Shown: one piece after another, positions 47,666-59,519 of the stretch
How the letters are laid out: each line of letters opens with the position of its first letter
Numbering within the stretch: position 1 is the first letter of the stretch
Source: Avena insularis
Lineage: Eukaryota; Streptophyta; Magnoliopsida; Poales; Poaceae
Length of the DNA: 64,000 nucleotides
Assembly (NCBI GenBank): GCA_023614405.1
Contig: CM042692.1
Location: 123,559,503 to 123,623,502 of the forward strand
Direction of reading: 5' to 3'
Position numbers and translations under genes: made by a program
Notes under the pieces: model-generated
Told to the model about the DNA's origin: nothing
Databases searched by the model: none
What the model saw: only the letters and a program-made list of their open reading frames with translations

Positions 47666-50344
47666 AAGAAACAAATTCCCAATTGGAGCCTCTTTCATTA
47701 GAAGCATTCTGAGTGCATAACGACCACTGGTATGTGATGAGTGCATATTTGCATTATGTTTTACATTATTATTTTGCATTGTAGATGTAGGATCTTGGTA
47801 TTTTATGGCGCTTGCATGCATATTTTATGTCTGTTTTCAACAGGATCAAGACAGATGATGGATCCAATGGATATAATTCTTAGAGCAGTTGTACTAAGGA
47901 GAAAAGGAGTTAAAAACAACGTAAATTGCTTATTTGGGAAATATTAACAATACTAGAAGAAAACCAGAAGCGAACAAGGGAGGCAGAGAGTTCAACGACC
48001 AACTATACGGACAGAGCAAATTTTCTGGCCGTATAGCTCCGGCCGTATATTTGGCACCGCCTCCGCCTCGTCAAATAGTTTCACCCCATGCAGCTGGTTC
48101 AGAGAGACGACATACAGAACACCTAGAAATCGCCGAAACCTCACCTCCGGAAGGCATCTGGAGGGGGAACTCATCCATCAAGGATCCATCTTCACCCTGC
48201 GCAGATCTAGGAGGCTAAGGCATCGATCTTCATCATCCACCGCTGCATCACCACCATCTTCATCCATCCCATCTACATCTTATCTAGATCTTGTTGTAAT
48301 TTCATACTCGTTGTGGATTTATATAGGTACTATTCATCTATGATTTTTTACATTATCATTGCCATGATGTTGATTGCCTCTATGTCTGAGTAGATCATTA
48401 GTTCTTGGGGAGATGGAGAAATCCTAGTATGGGATTGAAATAATATAAAGTCTATTATGATATTCATCGCTGTGACCATGTGTTAGATTTTCTATATCTT
48501 GATGTTGAGAGAAGTCGACCTCTCAATATTTGCCTCTCGTGGGGACTTGATGGAGGAAACTACTTGTTGGTGGATGGAGGTATGCTAGCACTTACTGTGA
48601 CTACAAAGCTGTTGGCATCCCTTACGTATCAACTTGAGAAACCGAGGAAACTCACGGAACACTATGCATGCCATGGGATACGTCCCTTAATAGCACAGTA
48701 ATTCGATTGATGTCGATTGCTGACTACTGTGGTTAAGAGGATGATATGAGCAGTGGTTGTTGCCTATTCATCCAAATACGGAGTTCCTCCCACACATACA
48801 CAGTTGAGGACGTTCATGATGATAATCTTTATCTTAGATCCTTATAATACTAGTGGTGTATCCGCTACTCCCTGACAATGCTTTTCCCCTACTACAGTTC
48901 CAATCTCTCTTACATACGCGATTCTTACCTTCTGCATTCAGTTGTTTTACTTTACTTTATTATTGCTCTTATACCTAAAACACAAAAACACCTTTTACCC
49001 AATACTCACATTTTATCTTGTCACTTAGAACTTTATCTAGCATTTTTATTGTAATATTTATTTCAAGAATCATTAGACTTCAGACTCCTGCTCCCTGTGG
49101 GATCGATATATTTATTTTGTAACTAGCTACAAATGATTTGTGCACTTGTAGTCATCAGTATGGTCAGGACGCGCCTATACTGTCCGCCTGTACTACCAGC
49201 TGCCAGCTCTATTATATCAATACAAGCAACTTTCATGAAGAGGAGAGGAAGAAAAACACAACACAGTTGTCGCAAACACATCCAGAAGAGGAGAGATCAG
49301 ATCCTAAGAAGGAGAAGAACAATGTATTCTTCGATGATCTCTAGCCTCTAAACCATTCACTCCACCAACATCCCCATTTGTACTTAGAGAGTGATAGAGA
49401 GAGATTGACACTTGTAAGATTAGGGTTTGATACTTTGATCTACCTTGGTTTGTATTTGATTCTATCTTCAAATGATATTGTGGCTTGCTACTGTAACTTT
49501 GAGATGATTTCCATTTGCAATACAATTATGACTTTGATCTATCTTCCTCTTAGGTTTGAGTAAATCCCCATAGGCGTGGGAGATGTAGGTGATTGGTAAG
49601 ATGTGTTGTGCCTTCTTTAATTCCATCCATTTATGATAGTTGTAGTGTTTATTAAATTGTGAGAATGAATATATATGTACACCTAATGCTAGTTATCCAA
49701 TGTAAGGGCTCGGGTAACATGATCCAGAGATCTCATAGATATGAACTTGTATGCTAGCAAATCAGCGACCCCCGAGTGACACGGCCGATATCAATGAGGA
49801 TCTCGTACTACTCGAGGACAACAAGGAACAATCAAGATTAAAGCCTTGATCCAGTCGGAAGACCTTAATTAATGTGTTCACCATTACTGTGGTAACAGGC
49901 AGATGGATCACTGGGACTAGGAAGAATTGGCCATGAGGATTCCCTGTCGATATATGGGTTGCTTGCCAACTCACTTATAAATAAGAAATATCGCAATCAC
50001 TTATTCCATCTTATTCATTTAGCACTTTCACTATTACCATGAACCTTTCTCTTCACGCCTAACTTCTCATCTACAGGAACCTCGAACACTTTCCCACCTT
50101 TACTTTTATGTTATTTAATTCTCTCTTTTTCCTTTATGCAAGTTTCCTATATTATTTACTCACCCCCTCCTTCCACCTTCAACAATTGCAGTTAATTCAC
50201 TCAAGATAGGTGACACCTTGAGTGCAAAAGAAACGCCGCATAAAGGCACTTACATAGGCTCCTTATTGGGATCGATATAAAAAACTAGAATTAATACTTC
50301 CACAAAAACATGCTCTGACGAACTTGTGCACTTGTAGGCCATCA
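47666..50344 (+). repeat. 5' LTR of the Athila-type element, interrupted by a solo LTR
   Basis: The pieces 47666-47734 and 49163-50344 together match 61800-62952 (AAGAAACAAATTCCC, CTCTAGCCTCTAAACCATTC, CGAAACGCCGCATAAAG-type text). It ends GTAGGCCATCA at 50344. Left boundary not resolved. Confidence 0.75.
47735..49157 (+). mobile_element. Solo LTR of another Athila-like element
   Basis: 1423 bp, from TGATGAGTGCATATTTGC to CACTTGTAGTCATCA, flanked by perfect 5-bp repeats GTATG (47730-47734 and 49158-49162). The end resembles Athila U5 (CTTGTAGGCCATCA). No interior remains, so it arose by recombination between the two LTRs of a former element. Confidence 0.85.
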
Positions 50345-50354
50345 AGCTATTTTT

Positions 50355-50372
50355 TGGCACCGTTGCCGGGGA
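50355..50372 (+). other. Athila-type primer-binding site
   Basis: TGGCACCGTTGCCGGGGA follows the LTR end by ten bases. It matches the tRNA-Asp-type PBS of Athila elements with one change from TGGCGCC. Confidence 0.85.
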
Positions 50373-50403
50373 GCTAAGTGCTAAGTGTTGTTTCTTGACA
50401 TAA

Positions 50404-51478
50404 GTGATTGTTGACACCATCCATGATCTTCGTTGGAGACAGGGGTACCACTCATTCTGGAAAACTTATTTACCTCCATATATTGACCATATTCCAACTG
50501 AAAGACACCTAGAATTTATTGAAAGATTTTATAACTCATGTACTATAGACATGAACACTTTGATTCCTTTGATGGCAGACTTGACCATCACCCAGGAGGC
50601 CGACAATCCTGAGCTACCATTGAGAGAATATGGGAATCCATCTAGGCACTTAAGAAAAAGGTCTATTCTTTGTCCTGATCTTGAAGTCCGGGAATTTGAA
50701 ATTTATCCTAACCTAATTTATATGATGAAAGAAATTGCTTTCGCAAGAAAAGAAGAGGAAGATCCTAGTGATTATTTGATGAAGGTCTTCTACCTTTGTG
50801 TTACTCTTAAACCAGCAAGTCTACCAATAGTTTGTACTCCTTAAACTTTTTTGCTGGTCTGTGAAAGTTAATGCTTTTACTTGGTTACAATCATTACCAA
50901 ATCACACTATAAAAAGCTGGGAAGATTGCATCCGAGAATTTATGCATAAATATTGCTCGTTTACTAAAATCATGCAGATTAAACGTAACATTACAAACTT
51001 TCTTCAAACAACTAGAGAAAACTTTTATCAAGCATGGAATAGATTTTATGGAATGATTATGAAAGTCCCAAACCATGGTTTCCATGAGCATTTCATTATC
51101 CAATACTTTTATAATGGGCTTAATGAATATATAAAAGAGATGATTGACTTATCTACAAGGGGAGCTATTTGCAACTTGACGTTGCCAGAATGCATAAAAC
51201 TTTTTGAGGTAAGATCCTTCAACGATGAACAATACAATCCTGTTGAGGATGTTAAACCACAAAAAGGTATGTTTCATATACCCTAGGAACTTATGCCTAA
51301 AGTTAAGAAGTCTATGAAGGAAAAAGGAATAGAAACGGAACTTGTTGAAGAAAATAAAGTAGATACTCTTCAAGCTTATGTTATAGAAGATGAAACAAAT
51401 CTTGTGATGAAAAAGTTTAGATATCAACAAAAAGCAGTTCCGCAAGAAATATTATAAACGGCTAACGACTGAAGAAAA
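50404..51478 (+). pseudogene. Athila-type gag, frameshifted
   Basis: Two frames make up the gag. The first, 50404-50844, ends with text before the capsid core. The second, 50861-51286, contains the retrotransposon gag core (AFTWLQSLPNHTIKSWEDC, then FYQAWNRFYGMI and FIIQYFYNGL). A frameshift lies near 50830-50860. A TAG at 51284-51286 is followed in the same frame by about 60 further codons ending near 51460. Downstream, 51720-52045 is Glu/Lys/Asp rich and precedes protease in these elements. Gag packages element RNA. This copy is inactive. Confidence 0.78.
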
Positions 51479-52050
51479 GAACATAAAAGAGCTAACTGAA
51501 GTTTTTGATGACTTAGGACATGACACGAGGCATTTGGATAAATATTTGAGTATGGTTAAAACTCAATGTGATCAGATAGTTGAAACTCAAACTCTTATCT
51601 TAGACCATGGTAATTTCAATTATAATATTGTTTCTACTAACATTGTCACTAGACGTGGTATAGAGACACGAGAACCCCAGGGGCCACCTTGGTATCAAAA
51701 GAACAAGCCCACAAGGAAAAAGAGACTCAATAAATGAGTCAAGAAGAAGAGGACCTTGTGGATTGTCAAGATGACATTGACTACGAAGCTGAGAAAAAAG
51801 AGCATGAAACTTCTAAAGATAAAGAAGAAGAATAGGAAGAAGAAGAAGATGCATGAGATAAACATAAACAATATGATTAAGATGTTGAGATAGTAGATTT
51901 AAGAGAAGACGCTGATCTCAGAAAGGAACAAGAAGAGAAGGCTATCGTCTCAAGTGAAGAACGTGTCGATAATAAAAAATCTTCAGCGAAGAACAAAACT
52001 AGAAAGGACAATGAACCGGTGTCAAAGGTAAAGGAGAAGGTAATACCCAC

Positions 52051-53463
52051 TGATACGTTGCAAACGTATCTATAAATTTTGATGTTCCATACTTGTTTAG
52101 TATCTACTTTGCTTTGAATTGTCCACACTTTGAGGTACTTTTATGCATTTTCTGGAACTAACCTATTAACAAGATGCCACAGTGCTAGTTGCCTGTTTTC
52201 TGCTGTTTTTGGTTCCAGAAAGTCAAAAAATGAATATTCTCGGAATTGGACGGGACAAAAGCCAATATGCCTATTTTTCCCGGAGTAACATGGAAACACG
52301 AAGCAGAGACGGAGTAGGGAACCAGGGTGGGCACACCATATGGTGGCGCGGGCTAGCCCTGTTCGCGCCACCAGGTGGTGTGGCCCCCCTGGCCGCCCAC
52401 CGACCTTGCCTCTTCGCCTATAAGATGCCTCCCGATGCAAAAAAAACCTAAATCATCAAGCCTCCAGCCACGAAAAGTTCCACAGCACCGCCGCCACCGA
52501 AGGAGAGATTTGGGGGACAGAAAGTCTCTGTTTCGGCACTCGCCGACGGGAAGTGCCTCGAGCCATCTCCATCGATCTCCACCGCCATCTCCATCACCAT
52601 TACTGATTCCCATGATGAGGAGGGAGTAGTTCTCTCTCGAGGCTAAGGGTTCTACCGGTAGCTATGTGTTCATCTCTCTCTCTATGCATGATCATATTGT
52701 GATCATGAGATTTGTAATCAAGTAGATCTACCTTGCTACTCAAGTGCTTTAATAGATCTCTGCTCTCCCCATGTGTGTGAAGTTTACAGTGTGCACACCA
52801 TGGTGGCACTTAGGCTAGAGATTTCAAATACTTGTTATGAGTTATATTTGGAGTTGGATGTCTTTATGAAATTGTGGTGTTTGTTGGAACCATCTAGTGC
52901 TCAAGGTGACAGTGTGGGGTTATCTAGATGGGAAAGGCTTACTTTGAGGTGTGCTGTTATAGCCCTACCATGGATTAGAGTGTCCAACCGGAGAGTAGTT
53001 CAGCGTATTATCATAAAGAATAATATATTTATATGAGAGTGTTCACTAGTGAAAGTATGATCCCTAGGCCTTGTTTCTAAGCACTGAAACACCGTTTGCT
53101 ATTAGATCTATTACATGTTTGCTTGCTTCTATCTTTATTTCAGTTTTACTTTAGTCTTTACCACGCCATCAAGCTATTTTCTATCACCATTACCATTGTA
53201 TTTTATCTATACCACTTGTATTTCACCATCTCTTCGCCGAACTAGTGCACCTATACACCTGAAAATTGGGTGTGTTGGGGACACAAGAGACTTCTTGTAT
53301 CTTGATTGCAGGGTTGCTTGAGAGGGGATGCCTTTGACCACTTCCTCCCTGAGTTCGATAAACCTTGGGTGATCCACTTAAGGGAAAACTTATTGCTGTT
53401 CTACAAACCTCTTCACTTGGAGTCCCAACAACTGTCTACAAGAATAGAAGTGCGTAGACATCA
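52051..53463 (+). repeat. 5' LTR of the nested element
   Basis: 1413 bp, from TGATACGTTGCAAACGTATC to GTGCGTAGACATCA. Matches 57160-58580. Confidence 0.93.
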
Positions 53464-53473
53464 AGCTATTTTC

Positions 53474-53491
53474 TGGCGCCGTTGCCGGGGA
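53474..53491 (+). other. Primer-binding site of the nested element
   Basis: TGGCGCCGTTGCCGGGGA, the standard tRNA-Asp-type site of Athila-like elements, ten bases after the LTR. Confidence 0.9.
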
Positions 53492-53597
53492 GGTAAGGTA
53501 AAAGGTACACACATCCTCCGGTGTGAGTGCTCGAAGTTTTTTCCTTTAGATTCTGTAATTTTGTCTTTTTGTTTCTTGTTTTCACTAGTTAGGCTTA

Positions 53598-54398
53598 ATG
53601 GAAAACAACAACAAAATTAGAGAGCTTTATAGTATTTATCTTGAGTTAGGACATGAAGTGTTTGAAGAGAAAATTAAAAAACCTATGGAACTTTATTTGC
53701 ATGCTAATAGCAATGTTGTTAGTATGAATTCTTTGGACACCATTATTGTTAATGCTATGGAAAAGTCTAAGCTTGGGGAAGCTAGTTTTTATGAAAATGA
53801 TCTTTTTAGTTCCCTAGCTTCGGAAGATAGCTATTCTATTGCTTATGATGATACCAAACCTCCAATATATGAAGATTACAATGATGAATATGATATTTTC
53901 AGTCCACCTACTATTGACGAGAAAATTAATGATTACAATATGCCTCCTATATTTGATGATTATGGTGATGAGAATAATAATGATAGCTATTTTGTTAAAT
54001 TTGCTCCCACCACAATTAATAAGAATGACTATGCTTATGTGGAGAGTAATAATCATTTTATGCATGTGGATCATGATAAGAATGTTTTATGTGATTGTTA
54101 TATTGTTAATTTTATTCATGATGCTACTGAAAGTTATTATGAGAGAGGGAAACATGGTTTTATGCATCTCAATAATATTAAGTTTCCCCTCTTTATGTTG
54201 AAATTCTTGAAGTTGCACTTGTTTTGTTTTACTATGCTTGTTGCTTTGTGCTTTCATGACTTGTTTCTTTACAAGATTCCTATGCATAGGGAGTGGGTTA
54301 GACTTAAATGTGATTTGAATTTGCTTCTTGATGCTCTCTTTTACTTCAATTCATATTTCTTATGTGAGCATCTTCTCAAACTATCATGCCTAACTTAA
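53598..54398 (+). CDS. Uncharacterised ORF of the non-autonomous Athila-like element (266 aa)
   Basis: Starts MENNNKIRELYS and is open for 266 codons with no stop, the only intact long frame in the nested element. Residues 1-80 are mixed charged. Residues 80-150 are very rich in Asp, Tyr, Asn and Pro, with repeated PP-I/T-acidic phrases (KPPIYEDYNDEYD, MPPIFDDYGDENN). Residues 195-225 form a hydrophobic, membrane-like stretch (FMLKFLKLHLFCFTMLVALC). A basic MHREWVRLK motif follows, then a second hydrophobic stretch to the end. No gag, pol or ATHILA domain is recognised. It lies after the PBS, where gag normally sits. Related ORFs occur in cereal elements, but the function is unknown. The deleted relative at 8416-12930 lacks it. 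Confidence 0.65.
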   Translation: MENNNKIRELYSIYLELGHEVFEEKIKKPMELYLHANSNVVSMNSLDTIIVNAMEKSKLGEASFYENDLFSSLASEDSYSIAYDDTKPPIYEDYNDEYDIFSPPTIDEKINDYNMPPIFDDYGDENNNDSYFVKFAPTTINKNDYAYVESNNHFMHVDHDKNVLCDCYIVNFIHDATESYYERGKHGFMHLNNIKFPLFMLKFLKLHLFCFTMLVALCFHDLFLYKIPMHREWVRLKCDLNLLLDALFYFNSYFLCEHLLKLSCLT

Positions 54399-57142
54399 AG
54401 GCGTTAAAGAAAAGTACTTATTGGGAGATAACCCAAAAGTTTTAGATGAGTCTTGGAAGTTATTACCTCTGTAATAACCGCTCCTTATCCTTTTTATTTG
54501 CTTTTTGTGCCAAGAGTAACCTCTAATGAGAGAGAAGTAATGCTTGGAAAGTTGTTGTCCCGAAACAGATTTTGTACTTCGCTGTAAAAATTCGTGTAAA
54601 ATCTCTGTACGTCGGTTTGAGCTGTGATTTTTTGTGCTTCTGCCCCAGGTTGTTACCCAACTTTCGTTAGTATAACACTTTTCTATTTGAGCAACAGAAG
54701 GTCTTCGAAAAAATTGGTTTTTACCTGCTGGTCTGTTTTGACAGATTTTTGCCATTATTTGCATTTGCTTCTTGTTGATTCCTTTTTGGGTTCCTTTTGG
54801 GGAATTAAGCTTTTTGAGGGAAGTGCTACAGTAGCTTGTGTTTTAATGGAAGTTTTCTTGGTGTTGAAACTGAACCCAAAGACTTATTATCTTGAGTGCA
54901 CTAATGTTGCTAATAAAGATTGTGTAAAGTTTTGTATGAAGGAAAAAATCCAGGTGTATGGAGAGAATGATGTAATGAGATGAAGAATGGACTAAAGCTC
55001 AAGCTTGGGGATGCCACGCGTGTCACCCCAAGAAATATCCAAGAAGTACAAGCGTCAAATCTTGGGGATGCCCAAGGCATCCCCTTCTTCATCAATAAAA
55101 ATCTCAGGTTTCTTCCAAACACTTCATTTTTATTGTTCCATGCACAGTTGTGTTGTTTTTGGAGCGTCTTCTTTTTCATTTTCATTTTGGTTTTTCGTTT
55201 GCTTGGTTTGCTTGGTTTGCTTAGTTTGCTGAATAAATTGGTTGGACCCCCTCTTTCATACATTGGTTTTCAAATAGTTTGGTTTGGATTGGAAAAGAGT
55301 AGGAAAAGTTCATGCTTAAGTGGTAAAAGGATCTTGTTTTTGACTGTGGCCTATGCTTTGTCATGCCATGCTTGATATTGTTTTGGCTTTATGCTTAGTG
55401 ATTTTTGCTGTAGAATGACATGTTATAAACAATTGAGATTGCTTAATGTGCCTTGAAAGAATCATGCATTGTTTTAGCATATTAAAGCATAATATTGTGG
55501 TATTCTCCTTTGATGCTTTATTTGGGTTGACTTGGCTCATGCTCACACCATGTTATGACTATCTCAAGTCACCATAGACTTTATGATCCTTTAGTTTTCG
55601 ACTTGTAATATCACTTTATGCTTTAATTGATGATGTTTTGTCGCTCTGCATGATTATGGCCATTATTTCTCTCTTAGTTGGTCGCTCCCAGTCTTTTGCT
55701 AGCCTGCATAACCAAGTATGAGTTCCACTCATGCATCCAACTCCAGATAAAACCAAGTTATTCCAAAGAGTCCACCATACCTACCTATTAGAATTTTCTA
55801 TTCCAAGTATATTCATGTTTTTATCTACCTTCCGAATTAAACTTGTTATGAGAAAACTAGTGATTAAAGCTCTCACGAACTTGATGGCACACTTTACTTT
55901 TCTTGCCCTAATAAACTTGAACCATTGTGTCGTCTATGTTGTATATGCTTGCACATATATGTTGGGGATTAGCAGAACCATGCTGTCATGGGGAACGCTT
56001 TCAACATTGCACTTGTACTTTGTACCTAGTTGATATCTTACTCTTTTGTCTATTAATGTCGTCGGTGTGAAATGAAAGGGGAGCTTGTAAGTCCATGGAG
56101 TTATGTATGTGTGTTAGAGAAACGCCTGGGCCGCCGGTCTAATCCATGCTGTCATGGTGGAAACCTGCAGCGTAACCATAATGAGCTGTCTATGAAGCAT
56201 TCTTCTTATAAAAAAGAGTCAGATATTGAGAAAAGGAGAGAAAAAAAGAGATATACGAAAAGAGGAAAGAGAGAAAAAAGCACTATATTCCCATGGTAAA
56301 TAAGAAGATTTCCGAGATGCTTGTTGTCTGCTCGCCTTGTCATTTTGATATGGGGATTCTTCCGTATCATCGGGCAAAGGGTACCCCGTTGGCGGTTCTC
56401 TATGATACACATGTACTTACGATGACAAGAACTTACCGGTGATAAACTTGAGTAGCGAGGAGCGGCCCTCGTATTCAAGGGACATGAGATTTCCAACTTA
56501 TACTTTGTCAAGCATATACTCCATAGTTTGTTCACTTTAACCTTAATCACTTCAAGATGCTTATGATAGGGGCAATGAGAGCTGAAAGCTAATAAGTACC
56601 ATAATTTTTGGAAGCTCTTTATGAAACTTGAATCTCTGCTTCCTTCTATGAAGGCCTTTCTTTTACTTTTATGTTAAGTCTCCATCTTCTATCTTTATGC
56701 ACCTATTGAGAGAGCATAGTGGCCATTCTTAGTTCTATGTGCATTGTCCCAAGACTTGTTGATTGATGCATAACTTTTATATTGCTTGTTCTTAAACTAT
56801 TTGTATCTAGTCACCATTATAAACTTTGTAGGTCTCCTATGCATTTATATTTGCTACTTTATGAGGGACAAGCTGAATGCCACTATGCTATCTTTTCTTT
56901 ATATGAAACAAACAAACATCTTGTGAAGCATTGTTATTCATGAATCTTTTGTTTGTACCTTTTCATGTTACAACATAGTTGCTTTGTCTTATTGCTAGAA
57001 CTTTATCTTTCTTGTTATGTTGAAGTACTATGATCCCAACTATCAATGTTTTACAAATACTTTGATCAAGTTTACGATGGTGCATGTCACCTAAAAAGTT
57101 ATTCTTTCTTTTTATGACTTACCTACTCGAGGACGAGCAGGA
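54399..57142 (+). other. Non-coding interior of the nested element
   Basis: No long frame of known family. It contains two inverted repeats around 55008-55084 that are conserved in the reverse-oriented relative at 11890-11975, and an overlapping 75-codon frame at 55005-55232 that is conserved between the two. Confidence 0.6.
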
Positions 57143-57159
57143 GTTAAGCTTGGGGATGT
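57143..57159 (+). other. Polypurine tract of the nested element
   Basis: GTTAAGCTTGGGGATGT lies directly before the 3' LTR. The same tract borders the LTR of the 8.4-12.9 kb element. Confidence 0.75.
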
Positions 57160-58580
57160 TGATACGTTGCAAACGTATCTATAATTTTTGATGTTCCATG
57201 CTTGTTTAGTATCTACTTTGCTTTGCATTGTCCACACTTTGAGGTACTTTTATGCATTTTCTGGAACTAACCTATTAACAAGATGCCATAGTGCTAGTTG
57301 CCTGTTTTCTGCTGTTTTTGGTTCCAGAAAGTCAGAAAATGAATATTCTCGGAATTGGACGGGACAAAAGCCAATATGCCTATTTTTCCCGGAGCAACAC
57401 GGAAACACGAAGCAGAGACGGAGTAGGGAACCAGGGTGGGCACACCATATGGTGGCGCGGGCTAGCCCTGGCCGTGCCACCGGGTGGTGTGGGCCCCCTG
57501 GCCGCCCATCGACCTTGCATCTTCGCCTATAAGATGCCTCCTGATGCAAAAACCCTAAATCGTCAAGCCTCCAGCCACGAAAAGTTCCACAGCGCCTCCG
57601 CCACCGAAGGGGAGATTCGGGGGACAAAAAGTCTCTGTTCCGGCACCCTTCTGGGACGGGGAAGTGCCCCCGGAGCCATCTCCATCGATCTCCACCGCCA
57701 TCTCCATCACCATTGCTGATTCCCATGATGAGGAGGGAGTAGTTCTCTCTCGAGGCTAAGGGTTCTACCGGTAGCTATGTGTTCATCTCTCTCTCTATGC
57801 ATGATCATATTGTGATCATGAGCTTTGTAATCAAGTAGATCTACCTTGCTACTCAAGTGCTTTAATAGATCTCTGCTCTCCCCATGTGTGTGAAGTTGAC
57901 AGTGTGCACACCATGGTGGCACTTAGGCTAGAGATTTCAAATACTTGTTATGAGTTATATTTGGAGTTGGATGTCTTTATGAAATTGTGGTGTTTGCTGG
58001 AACCATCTAGTGCTCAAGGTGACAGTGTGGGGTTATCTAGATGGGAAAGGCTTACTTTGAGGTGTGCTGTTATAGCCCTACCGTGGATTAGAGTGTCCAA
58101 CCGGAGAGTAGTTCGGCATAGTATCATAAATAAGAATATATTTTTATGAGAGTGTTCACTAGTGAAAGTATGATCCCTAGGCCTTGTTTCTAAGCACTGA
58201 AACACCATTTGTTATTAGATCTATTACATGTTTGCTTGCTTCTATCTTTATTTCAGTTTTACTTTAGTCTTTTCCACATCATCAAGCTATTTTCTATCAC
58301 CATTACCATTGTATTTTATCCATACCACTTGTATTTCACTATCTCTTCGCCGAACTAGTGCACCTATACACCTGACAAGTGTATTGGGTGTGTTGGGGAC
58401 ACAAGAGACTTCTTGTATCTTGATTGCAGGGTTGCTTGAGAGGGGATACCTTTGACCACTTCCTCCCTAAGTTCGATAAACCTTGGGTGATCCACTTATG
58501 GAAAACTTGTTGCTGTTCTACAAACCTCTGCACTTGGAGGCCCAACAACTATCTACAAGAATAGAAGTGCGTAGACATCA
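57160..58580 (+). repeat. 3' LTR of the nested element
   Basis: 1421 bp, ends TGATACGTTGC and GTAGACATCA. Frames within it (57250-57726 and others) repeat those in the 5' LTR and are not genes. Confidence 0.93.
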
Positions 58581-58585
58581 CCCAC

Positions 58586-59208
58586 TAGAAAGATAATTCC
58601 TTATCCTAATCGTGTTCAATATGAACCGGATAAAGCCATTTATGATTCTTTTGCCAAAGCCCTGGGAAGCCTTCATTTAGAACTTCCTCTAATTGATGCT
58701 ATTCAGGTTCCTACTTATAAAAAGTTTATGCGAGATATTCTTAACATAAAAAAGGTAACTAAGACTATAGCAGTAATGACAAGCTTTTGTGATAAGCTGC
58801 CTGCTAAGCTTGGGGACCCTGGTATACCAACCAAGTCTTGCACAATTGGGAAAACTAATATCCTTAATACTCTTTATGACCTAGGGCAGGTGTTAGTGTT
58901 ATGCCTTATTACCTATTCAAGAAGTTGAACCTCTTGGAGAGTATTCTCCTAGCTCAATTACTTTGCAAATGGTTAATAAGACAACTAAACAACCTATCGG
59001 TATGATTGAAGATGTTTTACTTAGAATTGACCAACATTTTATACCCACTAATTTTATCATACTAGATATTCCTGAAGATGACAAACTTTCAATCATTCTT
59101 GGAAGACATTTTCTTGGCACTACTGGAGCTAATGTTGATTGCTCTAGAAGTAAGATTGTTTTCAATATTTATGATGATCAAATTGTTCATTATTTTCCAA
59201 AGGAATAG
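58586..59208 (+). pseudogene. Athila-type retropepsin (protease) region, broken
   Basis: Continues the host Athila element beyond the nested insertion. The text FMRDILNIKK, then KLPAKLGDPGIP and CTIGKTNILNTLYDLG leads into the active-site region. There the expected DLGA-type box runs out of frame after YDLG. The C-terminal half reads LQMVNKTTKQPIGMIED and LSIILGRHFLGTTGANVD at 58963-59208, typical of Athila protease. Retropepsin cleaves Gag-Pol. The frame breaks and nested insertion disable it. Confidence 0.75.
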
Positions 59209-59519
59209 GAACATTGTGACAAATATGTTCCACCTACTAAGCGTATCTAAGTGGCAAATGCTACCAATGAAGGACAACTTGAGATAAACACTATTGACTC
59301 ACAAGTTGGTTGATAAGTTAACCCTTCTTAATAAAATGCTTAATGGGAGCCAACCCATTCTTAGTAGTTAAGTTTTATTTTGTTTAATTTTATTCTGTTT
59401 CATTTTTTTGTGTCTTAATAAACTTGTTCAAGTTTTTATACTTGAAGAGAACTTATACTTTAGTGAAGCTTAAAGAAAAGTGAAAGAAAAGCAAAAGTAA
59501 GAATAAAATAGGGTTCAGA

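Larger units (their letters stand above)
52051..58580 (+). mobile_element. Complete non-autonomous Athila-like LTR retrotransposon (young)
   Basis: 6530 bp, with two long LTRs, a PBS, a polypurine tract and perfect target duplications CCCAC (52046-52050 and 58581-58585). The interior (53464-57159) has one long ORF and otherwise no gag, protease, RT or integrase. It is inserted between gag and protease of the host Athila element. The LTRs are nearly the same, with scattered substitutions and small indels, so it is recent. It must be mobilised in trans. Confidence 0.93.

Noticed and set aside
57250..57726. 158-codon minus-strand frame, with a likeness at 52141-52613
   Set aside because: Repeated because it lies in both LTRs of the nested element; antisense to it and without protein-family features.
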